Below, piece by piece: positions 1 through 9,395 of a stretch of DNA of 64,000 bases; the stretch's first letter is position 1; every line of letters begins with the position of its first letter. The stretch is taken from contig NZ_CAJFDC010000013.1 in NCBI RefSeq assembly GCF_904067045.1, positions 186,001-250,000 on the forward strand. Direction: 5' to 3'. The position numbers and the translations under genes are program-made. This stretch comes from Pseudomonas sp. FEN (GTDB lineage Bacteria; Pseudomonadota; Gammaproteobacteria; Pseudomonadales; Pseudomonadaceae). A model generated the notes under the pieces. The model was not told the origin of the DNA. It made no database searches and saw only the letters and a program-made list of their open reading frames with translations.

Positions 1-1134
1 CCCCTGCAGAAACTGTTCCCCGGCCTCCATCTGGCTGATCTCGACAAACTCGTCCGGCTTGTGCGCCTGCTCGATCGAACCCGGTCCGCACACCACCACC
101 GGAACATCCAGACGTTGCTTGAACAACCCGCCTTCGGTGCCGAAAGAGACTTTACCGATGCCGGTATCCGGTGCGGCAAAATTCTGCAGAAAACGCACCG
201 CCTCGATACTCGGATGGGTGTCGAGACCGGGATAGACGTTGAGGGTCTCGATTTCGATATCGGCGACACTCGACAGGCGTTTGGCTTCGCCCACGATCAC
301 TTGCGCCCGCTCGCGCATCTGCTCCAGGAACCGATCCAGGTCGTCCGCGGGCAAGTTGCGCACTTCAAAATCGAGGGTACAGAGGTTCGGCACGATGTTC
401 AGCGCCTTGCCGCCGACAATTTTCCCGACATGCACGGTGCTGTAAGGCACATCATAGTCGGCATCCTGGGCGCCCTGCTCTTGCAACTGCTGCTGGCTCT
501 GGCGCAATGCACCGATGAAATCGCAAGCCAAGTGAATCGCATTGAGCGAAAGCGGCGCCAGCGACGAGTGAGCCTCCAGGCCGCGGCAGTAGGTGCGGTA
601 AGAGCCCTTGCCCTTGTGCCCGAGCACAAACTGCATCCGGGTCGGTTCGCCGATCAGGCACAGGAACGGCCGTACCGGTGCCAGGTGCAACACATCCAGC
701 AAGCGCCGTACGCCGACGCAGCCGATCTCCTCGTCATGGGACAGCGCCAGTTGCAGCGGCCGGCTCAACGAACAGTCCGCCGCATCAAGCATGGCATCGA
801 TAGCCAGGGCGATGAAGCCCTTCATGTCGCAACTGCCACGACCATAAATTTTCCCCTCCCGCACCGTCGCCTGGAACGCCGGGAAGGTCCAGACCTGCCC
901 TGCCGCGGGCACCACGTCGGTATGCCCGGAGAGCAGAATCCCCGGCAACTCGCGTGGGCCGGTGCTGGCGAACAGATTGGCCTTTTTGCCTGTTTCATCC
1001 TCGACGATCAGCGACTCGATACCCTTGCTCGACAACAGGTCGCGGACGTACTCGATCAAGGCCATATTCGACTCCGAAGACACGGTGTCGAAAGCCATCA
1101 GGCGTTTGAGAATATCCAATACGCGAGGTTTCAT
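1..1134 (-). CDS. argE: ArgE-family M20 deacylase (partial, 3' end outside window)
   Basis: Zinc-dependent M20 amidohydrolase of the acetylornithine deacetylase (ArgE) type, which removes N-acyl groups from amino acids in the cytoplasm. The reading frame shows SGHTDVVPA (metal-binding His/Asp), RGSCDMKGF (bridging Asp) and SHDEEIGC (catalytic and metal-binding Glu pair), in the usual order. The start ATG overlaps the stop of the upstream FAD oxidoreductase gene (ATGA), so the two are translationally coupled. The C-terminus is cut by the window edge. As the last visible gene of a transport and dehydrogenase operon it is more likely a catabolic deacylase acting on the imported compound than the biosynthetic ArgE. 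The family is certain, the substrate is not. Confidence 0.85.
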   Translation of the reverse strand, partial: MKPRVLDILKRLMAFDTVSSESNMALIEYVRDLLSSKGIESLIVEDETGKKANLFASTGPRELPGILLSGHTDVVPAAGQVWTFPAFQATVREGKIYGRGSCDMKGFIALAIDAMLDAADCSLSRPLQLALSHDEEIGCVGVRRLLDVLHLAPVRPFLCLIGEPTRMQFVLGHKGKGSYRTYCRGLEAHSSLAPLSLNAIHLACDFIGALRQSQQQLQEQGAQDADYDVPYSTVHVGKIVGGKALNIVPNLCTLDFEVRNLPADDLDRFLEQMRERAQVIVGEAKRLSSVADIEIETLNVYPGLDTHPSIEAVRFLQNFAAPDTGIGKVSFGTEGGLFKQRLDVPVVVCGPGSIEQAHKPDEFVEISQMEAGEQFLQG

Positions 1135-2285
1135 GAGACCTTGCTCCGTTGCTCGGCTGAAAGGACGAATCGGCGAATGGAGAACGGCTCAATCGACGTA
1201 CTGGTGCTGCCGGTACTGATCAGTTCGGCCATCACATCGCCAACCCCCGGGCCAAGCTGGAAGCCGTGGCCGCAGAAGCCAAAGGCATAGAACAGCCCCG
1301 CTATCGCGCCGCTGGGGCCAATGACCGGCAGGGAGTCCGGCGTATAGCTCTCGATGCCGCTCCAGACCCGGATGATGTTCAGTTTCTCGGAGCCCGGCAG
1401 CAGGCGGCGCATTTGCCGCATCTGATTGAGCAGGCTTTCCGGCTTGAAGTAGGCACGCCGGTTGACCATGTCCGGCTTACAACGGTTGCCGCCACCGATG
1501 ACGATGTTGCCACGCGGGATCTGCCGATAGTAAATCACCTCTTCGGGGACCTTGGTGTACACGCCGATCACCGTCGGCAAGGCGTAGGGCACCGGCTCGG
1601 TCACCGACATCTGCGGACCATTGGCTTCCAGCGGCACCGGTTCGCCGAATTGTTCGGACAGCTTGGCGGCCCAGGCACCCGCGGTGATCAACAGTTGCTG
1701 GGCGACGAACAGTTGGCCATCGCTGGTCGTGACATGGAATTGGTCCTGGACCTTTTGCACCTCGACGACCTCAGTGCGCTCTTCGATCCGCGCGCCGAGG
1801 CGTCGGGCCGCCCGGGCAAAGGCCGGCGCCGTCAGACGCGGGTTGGCGTGACCATCGTGAGGCGCATAGGAGCCGCCCTTGACCTCCGGGCCGAGGAACG
1901 GGAAACGCGCATGCAAGGCCTTGCCCGTGAGGATCTGCAAGTCCAGTTCACGGGCCTCCGGGGCCTCGGCGTAGGCTTGCAGCTCGGCGATCTCGTCCTC
2001 GCGGTAACACACGCGCATGTGACCGCTGGCGATGAATTCGAGGTCGTCGTCAATCAGCTCCGGCAGGCGTTTCCACAACGCCCAGGAACGGTTGGCCAAG
2101 GCCAACTGCCCAAGGAAACGCCCCTGGCGCCGCACATTGCCGAAGTTCACGCCGCTGGCGTATTGACCGATCTGGTCACGCTCCAGCAGGGTGACCGACT
2201 GTCCACGCTGGCGCAGGAAAAATGCCGACGTCGAGCCCATGATGCCGCCGCCGATAATCAGGACATCGCTTTTTTGCGGATTCAT
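1131..2285 (-). CDS. FAD-dependent oxidoreductase, beta subunit of a three-part dehydrogenase (HcnC/OoxB/DadA-like)
   Basis: A DAO/DadA-fold flavoenzyme of 384 residues. The FAD-binding motif IIGGGIMGS lies at residues 10-18, and a C-terminal segment (SYTPDSLPVIGP, then FGFCGHGFQLGPGVG) is typical of amine oxidases of this fold. It would carry the substrate-oxidising site and convert a secondary amine or D-amino acid to an imine. The start MNPQKS was chosen because its ATG overlaps the stop of the alpha-subunit gene; a start two codons upstream is possible. The order 2Fe-2S protein, alpha flavoprotein, beta flavoprotein matches HcnABC, opine oxidase and D-hydroxyproline dehydrogenase complexes. 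Separation from FAD-only DadA homologues rests on this context. Confidence 0.85.
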   Translation of the reverse strand: MNPQKSDVLIIGGGIMGSTSAFFLRQRGQSVTLLERDQIGQYASGVNFGNVRRQGRFLGQLALANRSWALWKRLPELIDDDLEFIASGHMRVCYREDEIAELQAYAEAPEARELDLQILTGKALHARFPFLGPEVKGGSYAPHDGHANPRLTAPAFARAARRLGARIEERTEVVEVQKVQDQFHVTTSDGQLFVAQQLLITAGAWAAKLSEQFGEPVPLEANGPQMSVTEPVPYALPTVIGVYTKVPEEVIYYRQIPRGNIVIGGGNRCKPDMVNRRAYFKPESLLNQMRQMRRLLPGSEKLNIIRVWSGIESYTPDSLPVIGPSGAIAGLFYAFGFCGHGFQLGPGVGDVMAELISTGSTSTSIEPFSIRRFVLSAEQRSKVS

Positions 2286-3658
2286 GAGCATTCCTCGATG
2301 ATCATCATCGGCAAGGGTTTGACCGGGGCCTGACTGCGCTGCCGACCGACCTGTCGCACATCGATGCCGGCGGCCGCGGCAATCACCTCGGCCCCGGCCT
2401 GGGAGCAGTAGCGCCCTTGGCAACGGCCCATGCCAACCCGGCTGAACGCCTTGGCCCGGTTGACCTCACAAGCACCTTTCTCGTGGACCACGGCCCGTAA
2501 CTCGCCGGCGCTGATCATTTCACAACGGCAGACAATGGCACTGTCCGGCAATGCCTTGGCTTGCGCCGCCGGCCAGGGAAACGCCAGGGCCAGGCCCAGA
2601 CGAAAGCGGTCCATTCGCGCCAGGGCCTGACGTTGTTCGTCGCGCAAGCCGGCATCCACCGGTTTGTGCAGATCCTCCAGCAGCGCCATGGCCACCAGGC
2701 GCCCGGCGTGTTCGGCGGCATCCGCGCCACGAATTTTCGAGCCATCGCCGGCGGCATATACCCCACTGACCGAGGTCCGGCCCGCTTCATCGACGGCCAG
2801 CCACCATTGGCTGGAGGCCTCGTCGAAGCGCAGTTGGCAGCCGGCCAGATCCGCCAGTTGGGTTTCCGGGCGCAGGTGATAACCCAGGGCCAGGGCATCG
2901 CACTCCACCGACAAGGTCTCGCCGTTGGCCGTACGCACCCGCACACCGCTGACACCGCTGGCGGCGTCACCCAGTACTTGCAGCGGTTGGATCCCCAGGT
3001 GCAGTGCAATCTTCGCCCGATACAGTTGCGCCAACAGTTTCATGCCGCTGAACAGCAAACCCGGGCGCGCCAGCAGTTTCGGCAAGGCCAACAGGCGTTG
3101 GCGCAGCGGTGAGGTGTCGAGCACCGCCGCCACATTCGCACCAGCCTTGAGGTATTGGCTGGCTACCAGATAGAGCAACGGCCCGCTGCCCATGAACACC
3201 ACGCGGTGGCCGATGGAAACGGCCTGGGCCTTGAGCGCGATCTGCGCCCCGCCGAGGCTGTAAGTGCCCGCCAACTGCCAACCCTCAATCGGCATCAAAC
3301 GGTCGGTGGCACCGGTGCACAGGATCAACGCGTCGTACTCCACCATCGAATGGTGGCCCTCGCTGACGCAGTGCAGTTGCCCCGGCGTGAGGTTCCAGAC
3401 CAAGGTCCGCGGACGGTAGTCGATGCGCTCGCGCAAACGCTCGAAGCTTTGGTGCAGGTCCCGCGCCTTGGCGGCTTCGCTGCCATACAGCGTGGCGTAA
3501 TCGCGGGTAAAACCTTCCGGCTGACGCCGGTAGATCTGCCCGCCATCGCGACGATTCTCATCGATCAGGGTCGGCTTGAATCCGGCGGCCAACAGCGTTT
3601 CGGCACAGCGAATACCGGCCGGTCCAGCACCGACGATGACTATCCGCGCAGTGGCCAT
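2282..3658 (-). CDS. FAD/NAD(P)-binding oxidoreductase with BFD-like 2Fe-2S domain, alpha subunit (HcnB/OoxA-like)
   Basis: A 458-residue pyridine nucleotide-disulfide oxidoreductase-like flavoprotein. The first dinucleotide fold has VGAGPAG at residues 9-15, a second lies near MGSGP at 156-160, and YAAGDG at 301-306 is the FAD-pyrophosphate motif. The C-terminus carries a BFD-like cluster domain with CRC at 377-379 and CQGRYC at 413-418, giving four cysteines for a 2Fe-2S centre. In heterotrimeric opine/proline-type dehydrogenases this subunit passes electrons from the beta flavin towards an acceptor. Its start lies 19 nt inside the preceding 2Fe-2S gene, and its stop overlaps the beta-subunit start. 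No disulfide-reductase CxxxxC motif is seen, as expected for this branch. Confidence 0.87.
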   Translation of the reverse strand: MATARIVIVGAGPAGIRCAETLLAAGFKPTLIDENRRDGGQIYRRQPEGFTRDYATLYGSEAAKARDLHQSFERLRERIDYRPRTLVWNLTPGQLHCVSEGHHSMVEYDALILCTGATDRLMPIEGWQLAGTYSLGGAQIALKAQAVSIGHRVVFMGSGPLLYLVASQYLKAGANVAAVLDTSPLRQRLLALPKLLARPGLLFSGMKLLAQLYRAKIALHLGIQPLQVLGDAASGVSGVRVRTANGETLSVECDALALGYHLRPETQLADLAGCQLRFDEASSQWWLAVDEAGRTSVSGVYAAGDGSKIRGADAAEHAGRLVAMALLEDLHKPVDAGLRDEQRQALARMDRFRLGLALAFPWPAAQAKALPDSAIVCRCEMISAGELRAVVHEKGACEVNRAKAFSRVGMGRCQGRYCSQAGAEVIAAAAGIDVRQVGRQRSQAPVKPLPMMIIEECS

Positions 3659-3948
3659 GTCGCCTCCGGTTGTATGGTGACTATATCCAGTCCTTCACGG
3701 ACTTCATTGGAACAAGCGCGCAAACGTTCGCCAGCGCGAGTCCAGACCCAACAATCCTGACAAGCGCCCATCAGACAGAAACCGGCGCGGCGCCCCGCAT
3801 CGAACTCCGACTGACGCAACGCAGTGCCCTGGGTCAACAACGCGACCATCAGCGTGTCTCCCTGCAAGGCTTCGATGGGCGCGCCGTCCACCTTCAGTTT
3901 GACGGTCGGCCGGCCCTGCTCGGCCAGTCTTACAAAACGCCCGTTCAT
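3640..3948 (-). CDS. Small 2Fe-2S ferredoxin-type subunit (HcnA/opine oxidase small subunit-like)
   Basis: A protein of 102 residues with a plant-type ferredoxin fold. Cysteines 58, 63, 66 and 79 (C-x4-C-x2-C-x12-C, in FCLMGACQDC and further on) bind one 2Fe-2S cluster. It matches the small subunits of HcnABC-like dehydrogenases, which relay electrons. The ATG overlaps the stop of the upstream ATPase gene by four bases, which decides this start over longer in-frame options. Its own 3' end overlaps the alpha-subunit gene by 19 nt, so the three dehydrogenase subunits are tightly coupled to the importer genes. Confidence 0.87.
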   Translation of the reverse strand: MNGRFVRLAEQGRPTVKLKVDGAPIEALQGDTLMVALLTQGTALRQSEFDAGRRAGFCLMGACQDCWVWTRAGERLRACSNEVREGLDIVTIQPEATWPLRG

Positions 3949-5786
3949 GCATAGGCTCCCTGGATCATGATGTTCAAATCCTGCTGAGTCTTGAGCAACT
4001 CGGCGCTGTCGTGATGGCAAAGGATCTCACTGCCGCCGTCGATAGTCCGACGGTTCGGCGCAGTGTGATTGCACAGACCATCGACCCGTACCGGACAGCG
4101 ATTGAGGAAGGTGCACAGTTCCGGCACGTTGGCCTTCGCGCCAATGGGTGGGAGTTCGCCACAAGTGCTGCCACAGTTCTCCAGCCAGCCCTGACGCAGC
4201 TCCGGCACCGAGTGGATCAACAGGTCGGTGTAAGGATGGAACGGAGCCTGGGCAAATGCCTGCCGAGTACCGGCCTGGACCTTGTGACCGCTGTACATCA
4301 CCACGATGTCGTCGCACAGCGCCCGCACGGTGGAAATATCGTGGCTGATGAACAGATACGAAACCCCCAGTTCCTGGCGCAGGTCGCGCAGCAGTTCGAG
4401 AATCGCCGCGCCGACCACGGTATCAAGTGCCGAGGTCACCTCGTCGCACAGAATCAGGTCCGGTTTGGCCGCCAGCGCCCGGGCCAGGTTGACCCGCTGC
4501 TTTTGTCCGCCGGACAATTGATTGGGACGCCGTTCGGCCAGGGCTCGCGGCAGCCGCACCAGATCCAGCAGTTCGCCAATACGCTCGCGCAAGGCCGCGC
4601 CCTTGAGGCCGAAATACATCTTCAGCGGTCGACTCAGGAGGGTACTGACACTGTGCATCGGATTGAGCGCGGTGTCGGCGTTCTGGAAGACCATTTGAAT
4701 GCGCCGGAACTGCTCAGGGCTACGCTCGCGCAAACTCCCACCCAGTGGCTGGCCAGCGAACGTCAGCGCCCCCAACGCCGGGGTCAGCAATCCGGCCACC
4801 ACCCGCGCCAGAGTCGATTTGCCGGAGCCCGACTCGCCGATCACGCCGATGGCCTGCCCTCTGCGCACCGTCAGGTCGATGTCTTCCAGCACGCGGATCG
4901 ACGGCATGCCTTGCAGGTTTTTGTTGCCGTAGCCGGCAGTCAAACCAGTGATGGTCAACAAGGGTTGCTCTTCGGCCACGCCACTGGGCGGGCGGATCGT
5001 CGTATCCGGCCGCGCCGCCGCCAGCAGGCTGCGGGTATACTCATGGACCGGGCCCTTGAGCAACGGCGCGGTGGCGCCCTGCTCGAAAATCTGGCCACCG
5101 TTGAGCACGACAATCTGGTCAGCCATCTGTGCCACTACCGCCAGGTCGTGGGAAACGTAGACCGCGGTCGCCCCCCTTTCGTGGACCACCCGCTTGAATG
5201 CCCGCAGCACGTCGATCTGAGTGGTGACATCGAGGGCGGTGGTCGGCTCATCGAGCACCACCAGGAGCGGATCGCTGATCAACGCCATGGCGGCCATGAC
5301 TCGTTGCAACTGCCCGCCGGAGACCTGGTGCGGATAGCGCTGACCAATCTGGTCGGGGTCCGGCAAGGCCAGGTCGCGGAACAGCTCGATGGCCTTGGCC
5401 TCGAGCACGACACGGCTGCCCAGGCCATGAATCAACGCGCCCTCCACCACCTGGTCGATAAGCTTTTTCGCCGGATTGAACGCGGCGGCGGCACTCTGGG
5501 CGATATACGACACACGGTTGCCGCGCACACCTTGCAGTTCGTGTTCGCTCAACGCCAGCATGTCGTGCTCGCCAACCCGCACCACGCCCGAAGCCAACCG
5601 GCAACCGCGCCGGGCATAGCCGAGCAGCGCCAGGGCGATGGTGGTCTTGCCGGAACCGGACTCACCGATCAGCGCCAATACTTCACCCTTTTCCAGGGAA
5701 AAGCTCACCCCCTTGACGATTTCCACTTCGCCGCGCTCGCCGCAGGCCACGACGCGCAGGTCCTCGACTCGGATCAATTCACTCAT
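3945..5786 (-). CDS. Fused double ATPase of a peptide/opine ABC importer (DppD-DppF type)
   Basis: A 613-residue protein with two complete ABC ATPase domains in tandem. Domain 1 has Walker A GESGSGKTT at 41-49, signature VSGGQLQR at 155-162 and Walker B LLVVLDE at 174-180. Domain 2 has Walker A GESGSGKST at 317-325 and signature LSGGQKQR. The C-terminus carries the oligopeptide/dipeptide-transporter extension (PELCTFLNRCP). It energises the inner-membrane permeases encoded just upstream; its ATG starts one base after the DppC-like stop. Fused D-F ATPases are common in peptide/nickel/opine family importers. Substrate specificity cannot be read from this subunit. Confidence 0.93.
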   Translation of the reverse strand: MSELIRVEDLRVVACGERGEVEIVKGVSFSLEKGEVLALIGESGSGKTTIALALLGYARRGCRLASGVVRVGEHDMLALSEHELQGVRGNRVSYIAQSAAAAFNPAKKLIDQVVEGALIHGLGSRVVLEAKAIELFRDLALPDPDQIGQRYPHQVSGGQLQRVMAAMALISDPLLVVLDEPTTALDVTTQIDVLRAFKRVVHERGATAVYVSHDLAVVAQMADQIVVLNGGQIFEQGATAPLLKGPVHEYTRSLLAAARPDTTIRPPSGVAEEQPLLTITGLTAGYGNKNLQGMPSIRVLEDIDLTVRRGQAIGVIGESGSGKSTLARVVAGLLTPALGALTFAGQPLGGSLRERSPEQFRRIQMVFQNADTALNPMHSVSTLLSRPLKMYFGLKGAALRERIGELLDLVRLPRALAERRPNQLSGGQKQRVNLARALAAKPDLILCDEVTSALDTVVGAAILELLRDLRQELGVSYLFISHDISTVRALCDDIVVMYSGHKVQAGTRQAFAQAPFHPYTDLLIHSVPELRQGWLENCGSTCGELPPIGAKANVPELCTFLNRCPVRVDGLCNHTAPNRRTIDGGSEILCHHDSAELLKTQQDLNIMIQGAYA

Positions 5787-5787
5787 A

Positions 5788-6663
5788 TCAATGACCTCCC
5801 GAACGGCGACTACGCCGGGACGAGAGTCTGTCGATAAACAGATTCACGCCAATGGTCAGGGTACCGATGGCCAAGGCCGGAATCACGATGGCCGGCGCAC
5901 CCTGGTTGAGACCACCGATGTTTTCCCGCACCAGGGAGCCGAGGTCGGCATCCGGCGGTTGCACGCCCAGACCGAGGAAGCTCATGCCGCTGAGCAGCAA
6001 CACGATAAAGCCAAAGCGCAGTCCCAGGTCGGTCAACACCGGGTTGAGCATGTTCGGCAGGATTTCCACGCAAGCGATGTACAGCCGGCGCTCGCCACGG
6101 GTCCGGGCGACCTGCACGTATTCCAGCGCTTCGATGTTCACCGCCATGCTGCGGGCAATGCGAAAGGCGCCGGGGCAGAAACTCAGCACCGCGGTGCAGA
6201 TCAGCAACGTAACCGATGAACCGAACGCCGAGACCATGATCAGCGCCAGCATTTTGCTCGGGATCGAGATCAAGGCATCCATCAGGCGACTGATCACTTC
6301 GTCCAGCCACTTGGGCGATACCACCGACAGCAGCGCGCAGCTGGTGCCCAGGCCACTTGCCAGTAGCGCCGCAATCAACGCCAGGCCGACGGTGAAACGC
6401 GCGCCGACGAGGATCCGGCTGAGCATGTCGCGGCCCAGGTAGTCGGTGCCAAACGGGTAAAGGGCACTGATGCCGTCAAACACATTGTCAGAGACCACTT
6501 CACCGACGGGGTGCGGTGCCAACCATGGGCCGAACAACGCCACCAGCAACCAGATCAGGCACATCGCGGCCCCGATCAAACCCAACCAGGCCGAACCGTT
6601 AGACACCTTGCCAACCGACAGGTCGGGGCTTGCAGGCGTCGACTTCACAATGAGATTGTTCAT
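5788..6663 (-). CDS. ABC transporter permease, DppC/OppC family
   Basis: An inner-membrane permease of 291 residues. A hydrophobic segment near residues 30-50 is followed by the family marker FGTDYLGRDMLSR and a binding-protein-dependent transport domain with an EAA-like loop (EYVQVARTRGERR). The C-terminal PPDADLGSL segment is typical of DppC. The chosen start MNNLIV overlaps the stop of the DppB-like gene (ATGA), which argues against the longer upstream frame. It pairs with the neighbouring DppB-like subunit to form the channel of the family 5 importer. Confidence 0.92.
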   Translation of the reverse strand: MNNLIVKSTPASPDLSVGKVSNGSAWLGLIGAAMCLIWLLVALFGPWLAPHPVGEVVSDNVFDGISALYPFGTDYLGRDMLSRILVGARFTVGLALIAALLASGLGTSCALLSVVSPKWLDEVISRLMDALISIPSKMLALIMVSAFGSSVTLLICTAVLSFCPGAFRIARSMAVNIEALEYVQVARTRGERRLYIACVEILPNMLNPVLTDLGLRFGFIVLLLSGMSFLGLGVQPPDADLGSLVRENIGGLNQGAPAIVIPALAIGTLTIGVNLFIDRLSSRRSRRSGGH

Positions 6664-7616
6664 TGGTTTCTCAGCCTCGGATTGGACAGAATCGCGCACA
6701 GGTCGGCCAGCAGCACCAAGCCCAGGTACGCCGTACAAAACAGCATGGTGCAGGCCTGGACCAGCGCCATGTCACGGTTGGTCACGGCATCGACCATCAG
6801 GCTGGCGATGCCGGGGTAGTTGAAAATCGTCTCGACAATCACCACCCCGCCCAGCAGATAGGACAAGCTCAGGGCGATGGCGTTGGCAATCGGTCCGATG
6901 GCATTGGGCAAGGCATGGCGCAGGACAATCCGCACCGGCCCCACGCCTTTGAGCCGGGCCATTTCCACATAAGCGCTGTCGAGTTGATCGATCACCGCGG
7001 CCCGGGTCATGCGCGCCATTTGCGCGACGATCACGCAGCACAGCGTCATCACCGGCAAGGCGTAAGTCCGCAGAAATTGCAGGGGTGAGCTGATGTCGCT
7101 GGCATAGGACAACGCTGACAACCAGCCCAGGTTCACGGCAAAAACCAGTACCGCCAGGGTCGCCACCAGAAACTCCGGCACCGCCACCATGGCCAGGGTG
7201 ACAAAACTGAGGAAGCTATCCATGCGCCCGCCCCGGCCCATGGCCGATCCGATGCCCAGAACCAGGGCCACCGGCACTGACACCAGCGCCGTGGCGGCCG
7301 CCAGCATCAAGGTGTTGGGCACCCGACCGGCCATCAACTCGCTGACCGGCATGGCGTTGGATACGGACAGCCCCATGTCGCCGCTGAGCAGGTTCGTCAG
7401 CCAATGCAAGTAACGCAACACACCAGGCTGGCCCAGCCCCAGTTTCAGGCGCAAGGCCGCCACCTGTTCCGGCGTGGCGAACTGCCCGAGCGCCTGTTGC
7501 GCCGCATCCCCTGGCAATACCGCCGTGATGGCGAATACCACCATGGACACGATCAACAAGGTCACGATCGCGGCGCCCAGACGCCGGCCGATCAGCCACA
7601 GTGTGTTGCTATTCAT
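6660..7616 (-). CDS. ABC transporter permease, DppB/OppB family
   Basis: A 318-residue inner-membrane permease. The N-terminal helix (RRLGAAIVTLLIVSMVVFAI) is followed by the DppB extracytoplasmic segment with LPGDAA and the coupling loop AYVEMARLKGV. The conserved tail PALVQ-like region appears as NRDMALVQACTM. The start MNSNTLW is preceded by an AG-rich ribosome-binding site (GAGGAGAGGG) and lies 49 bases after the binding-protein stop, so it is preferred over longer starts. It forms a heterodimer with the DppC-like permease. Confidence 0.92.
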   Translation of the reverse strand: MNSNTLWLIGRRLGAAIVTLLIVSMVVFAITAVLPGDAAQQALGQFATPEQVAALRLKLGLGQPGVLRYLHWLTNLLSGDMGLSVSNAMPVSELMAGRVPNTLMLAAATALVSVPVALVLGIGSAMGRGGRMDSFLSFVTLAMVAVPEFLVATLAVLVFAVNLGWLSALSYASDISSPLQFLRTYALPVMTLCCVIVAQMARMTRAAVIDQLDSAYVEMARLKGVGPVRIVLRHALPNAIGPIANAIALSLSYLLGGVVIVETIFNYPGIASLMVDAVTNRDMALVQACTMLFCTAYLGLVLLADLCAILSNPRLRNQ

Positions 7617-7665
7617 CGCCCTCTCCTCCTGCAATGCCGCGCGGGTAAACCTCCGGGGCGGCCCA

Positions 7666-9303
7666 TCAGGCGTCCAGCCAGACCTGCTCGGCGAACATGT
7701 AGCCCATGAAGCCCCCCAGCGGGTTACTGCCATAGCCTTTGACGCGTTGGTCGACGCCATCAATGTTGCTGATGAACACCGGGATACCGATACCGCAGTG
7801 ATCATGCGCCAGGGTCTGCATGTCGGCGTACATCTTGCCGCGCTTGGCGTCGTCGGTTTCACCACGGGCGAGCATCAGCAACTGGTCGAACTGCTCGTTC
7901 TTCCAGCCGGATTCGTTCCACGGCGCGCTCGACTGGAAAAACTGCGAAAACATCACGTCGGCGTTCGGCCGCGGGTTGATGTTGCCGAAGCTCAACGGGT
8001 GCTTCATCCAGTGGTTGGACCAGTAGCCGTCGCTGGGCAGACGGTTGACGTCGAGCTTGAGCCCGGCCTGTTTCGCCGATTGTTGCAGCAGCACGGCGAT
8101 GTCCACCGAGCCGGTCGCCGCCGGCGATGCCACCAGCGGCATGCTGATGCTGTCCATACCGGCCTTCTTCAACAGGAACTTGGCTTTTTCCGGGTCGTAG
8201 ACGGTCTGCGGCAGGTCAGTGTTGTAGTAGCGCGAGCCGGGGGCAATCGGATGGTCGTTACCGACCACGGCAAAACCACGGAACACCGCGGATTTGATCT
8301 GCTCGCGGTCCATCAGGTATTTCATGGCCTGGGTGAATTCCGCGCTTTTGCCGGGCATCTGGTCCTGACGGATAATCAAGTCAGTGTAGTTACCCGACGG
8401 CGCATCCACGACACGGTGCCCGGCGCTGGCCTTGATTCGCGTGGTGGACCGCGGGTTGACCTCGTTGATCATGTGCACGTCGCCCGACAGCAGCGCGTTG
8501 ACCCGCGACGGCTCATCGGCAATGGCGATGAATTCGATCTCGTCCAGGTAAGGCAGGCCCGGTTTCCAGTAGCCGGTATTGCGCACTGCGATCGAGCGCA
8601 CGCCCGGTTTGAACTCCTTGACCTTGAACGGCCCGGTGCCGATGCCCTGATTGAAGTCGGTGGTGCCTGCGGGAACGATCAGCAGGTGCGACACCGCCAG
8701 GATCGATGGCAGTTCGGCGTTTGGCGCGCTCAGGCGGATCTGCACTTCATTGGGCCCACTGGCCTTGATCTCGGCGAACTGCTCCATCAGTGGCATGACC
8801 TTGGAGCCGGTCAATGGATCCTTGTGCCGCGACAATGAGAACACCACGTCGGCGGCGCTCAGGGTTTTGCCGTTATGGAAGGTCACATCCTTGCGCAGGG
8901 TGATGGTCCACAGGGTGGCATCGACATTGTCGATGCGCTCGGCCAACTCCAGCTGCGGCACCAGATGGCTGTCGAAACGGGTCAGGCCGTTGTAGAACAT
9001 ATAGTGGCGCGCATAGTCGGTGGACAGCGCCCCCTTGGCCGGGTCGAGGGTATCAGCGGTGGAACTGGACATGCCGGCGACCCGAATCCGTCCGCCCGGC
9101 TTACCTTTGCCAGGGCTGGCGGCGTCATCGGCAAGCAGTTTGCCAGCGGCGCCGAACAGGCTGCCGGCGCCCGCGGCGGCAACCCCGGCCACACCGAGCA
9201 TCTGCAAAGCGGTGCGGCGTGACATGCCACGATTGAGGCCTTCGAAGACGCGAAGGCTGTCCTGGCCGGAGATCAGTTGGGAGTCGATCTTGTTATCAGT
9301 CAT
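7666..9303 (-). CDS. Tat-exported ABC substrate-binding protein, family 5 (DppA/OppA-like)
   Basis: A 545-residue periplasmic solute-binding protein of SBP family 5. Residues 25-58 form a twin-arginine signal: SRRTALQ with Arg29-Arg30, then a weakly hydrophobic Ala/Gly-rich stretch ending near ADDAA. Export in folded form is therefore likely. The mature part shows the family pattern (TLDPAKG, ITLRKDVTFHNGKTLSAADVVF split around 150, GTGPFKV). It delivers the ligand to the DppBC-like permeases. Given the linked DadA/HcnC-like oxidases and the ArgE-like deacylase, the ligand may be an opine or N-acyl/N-alkyl amino acid rather than a plain peptide; that is inference. Confidence 0.92.
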   Translation of the reverse strand: MTDNKIDSQLISGQDSLRVFEGLNRGMSRRTALQMLGVAGVAAAGAGSLFGAAGKLLADDAASPGKGKPGGRIRVAGMSSSTADTLDPAKGALSTDYARHYMFYNGLTRFDSHLVPQLELAERIDNVDATLWTITLRKDVTFHNGKTLSAADVVFSLSRHKDPLTGSKVMPLMEQFAEIKASGPNEVQIRLSAPNAELPSILAVSHLLIVPAGTTDFNQGIGTGPFKVKEFKPGVRSIAVRNTGYWKPGLPYLDEIEFIAIADEPSRVNALLSGDVHMINEVNPRSTTRIKASAGHRVVDAPSGNYTDLIIRQDQMPGKSAEFTQAMKYLMDREQIKSAVFRGFAVVGNDHPIAPGSRYYNTDLPQTVYDPEKAKFLLKKAGMDSISMPLVASPAATGSVDIAVLLQQSAKQAGLKLDVNRLPSDGYWSNHWMKHPLSFGNINPRPNADVMFSQFFQSSAPWNESGWKNEQFDQLLMLARGETDDAKRGKMYADMQTLAHDHCGIGIPVFISNIDGVDQRVKGYGSNPLGGFMGYMFAEQVWLDA

Positions 9304-9395
9304 ATCAGCTATACCTGTCGATAGTGAGAAGGCTCATGCTCGCGGTTGTCCGGAGCGTCTTGAAACGCAAACGACGGTGACGCCACAACTTCAAC

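Noticed and set aside
61..1290. 409-codon plus-strand open frame
   Set aside because: It lies antisense to the ArgE-like gene, has no family motifs and is a mirror of a GC-rich coding strand.
4011..5837. Plus-strand frame of 608 codons
   Set aside because: Antisense to the double ABC ATPase, which has complete Walker and signature motifs.
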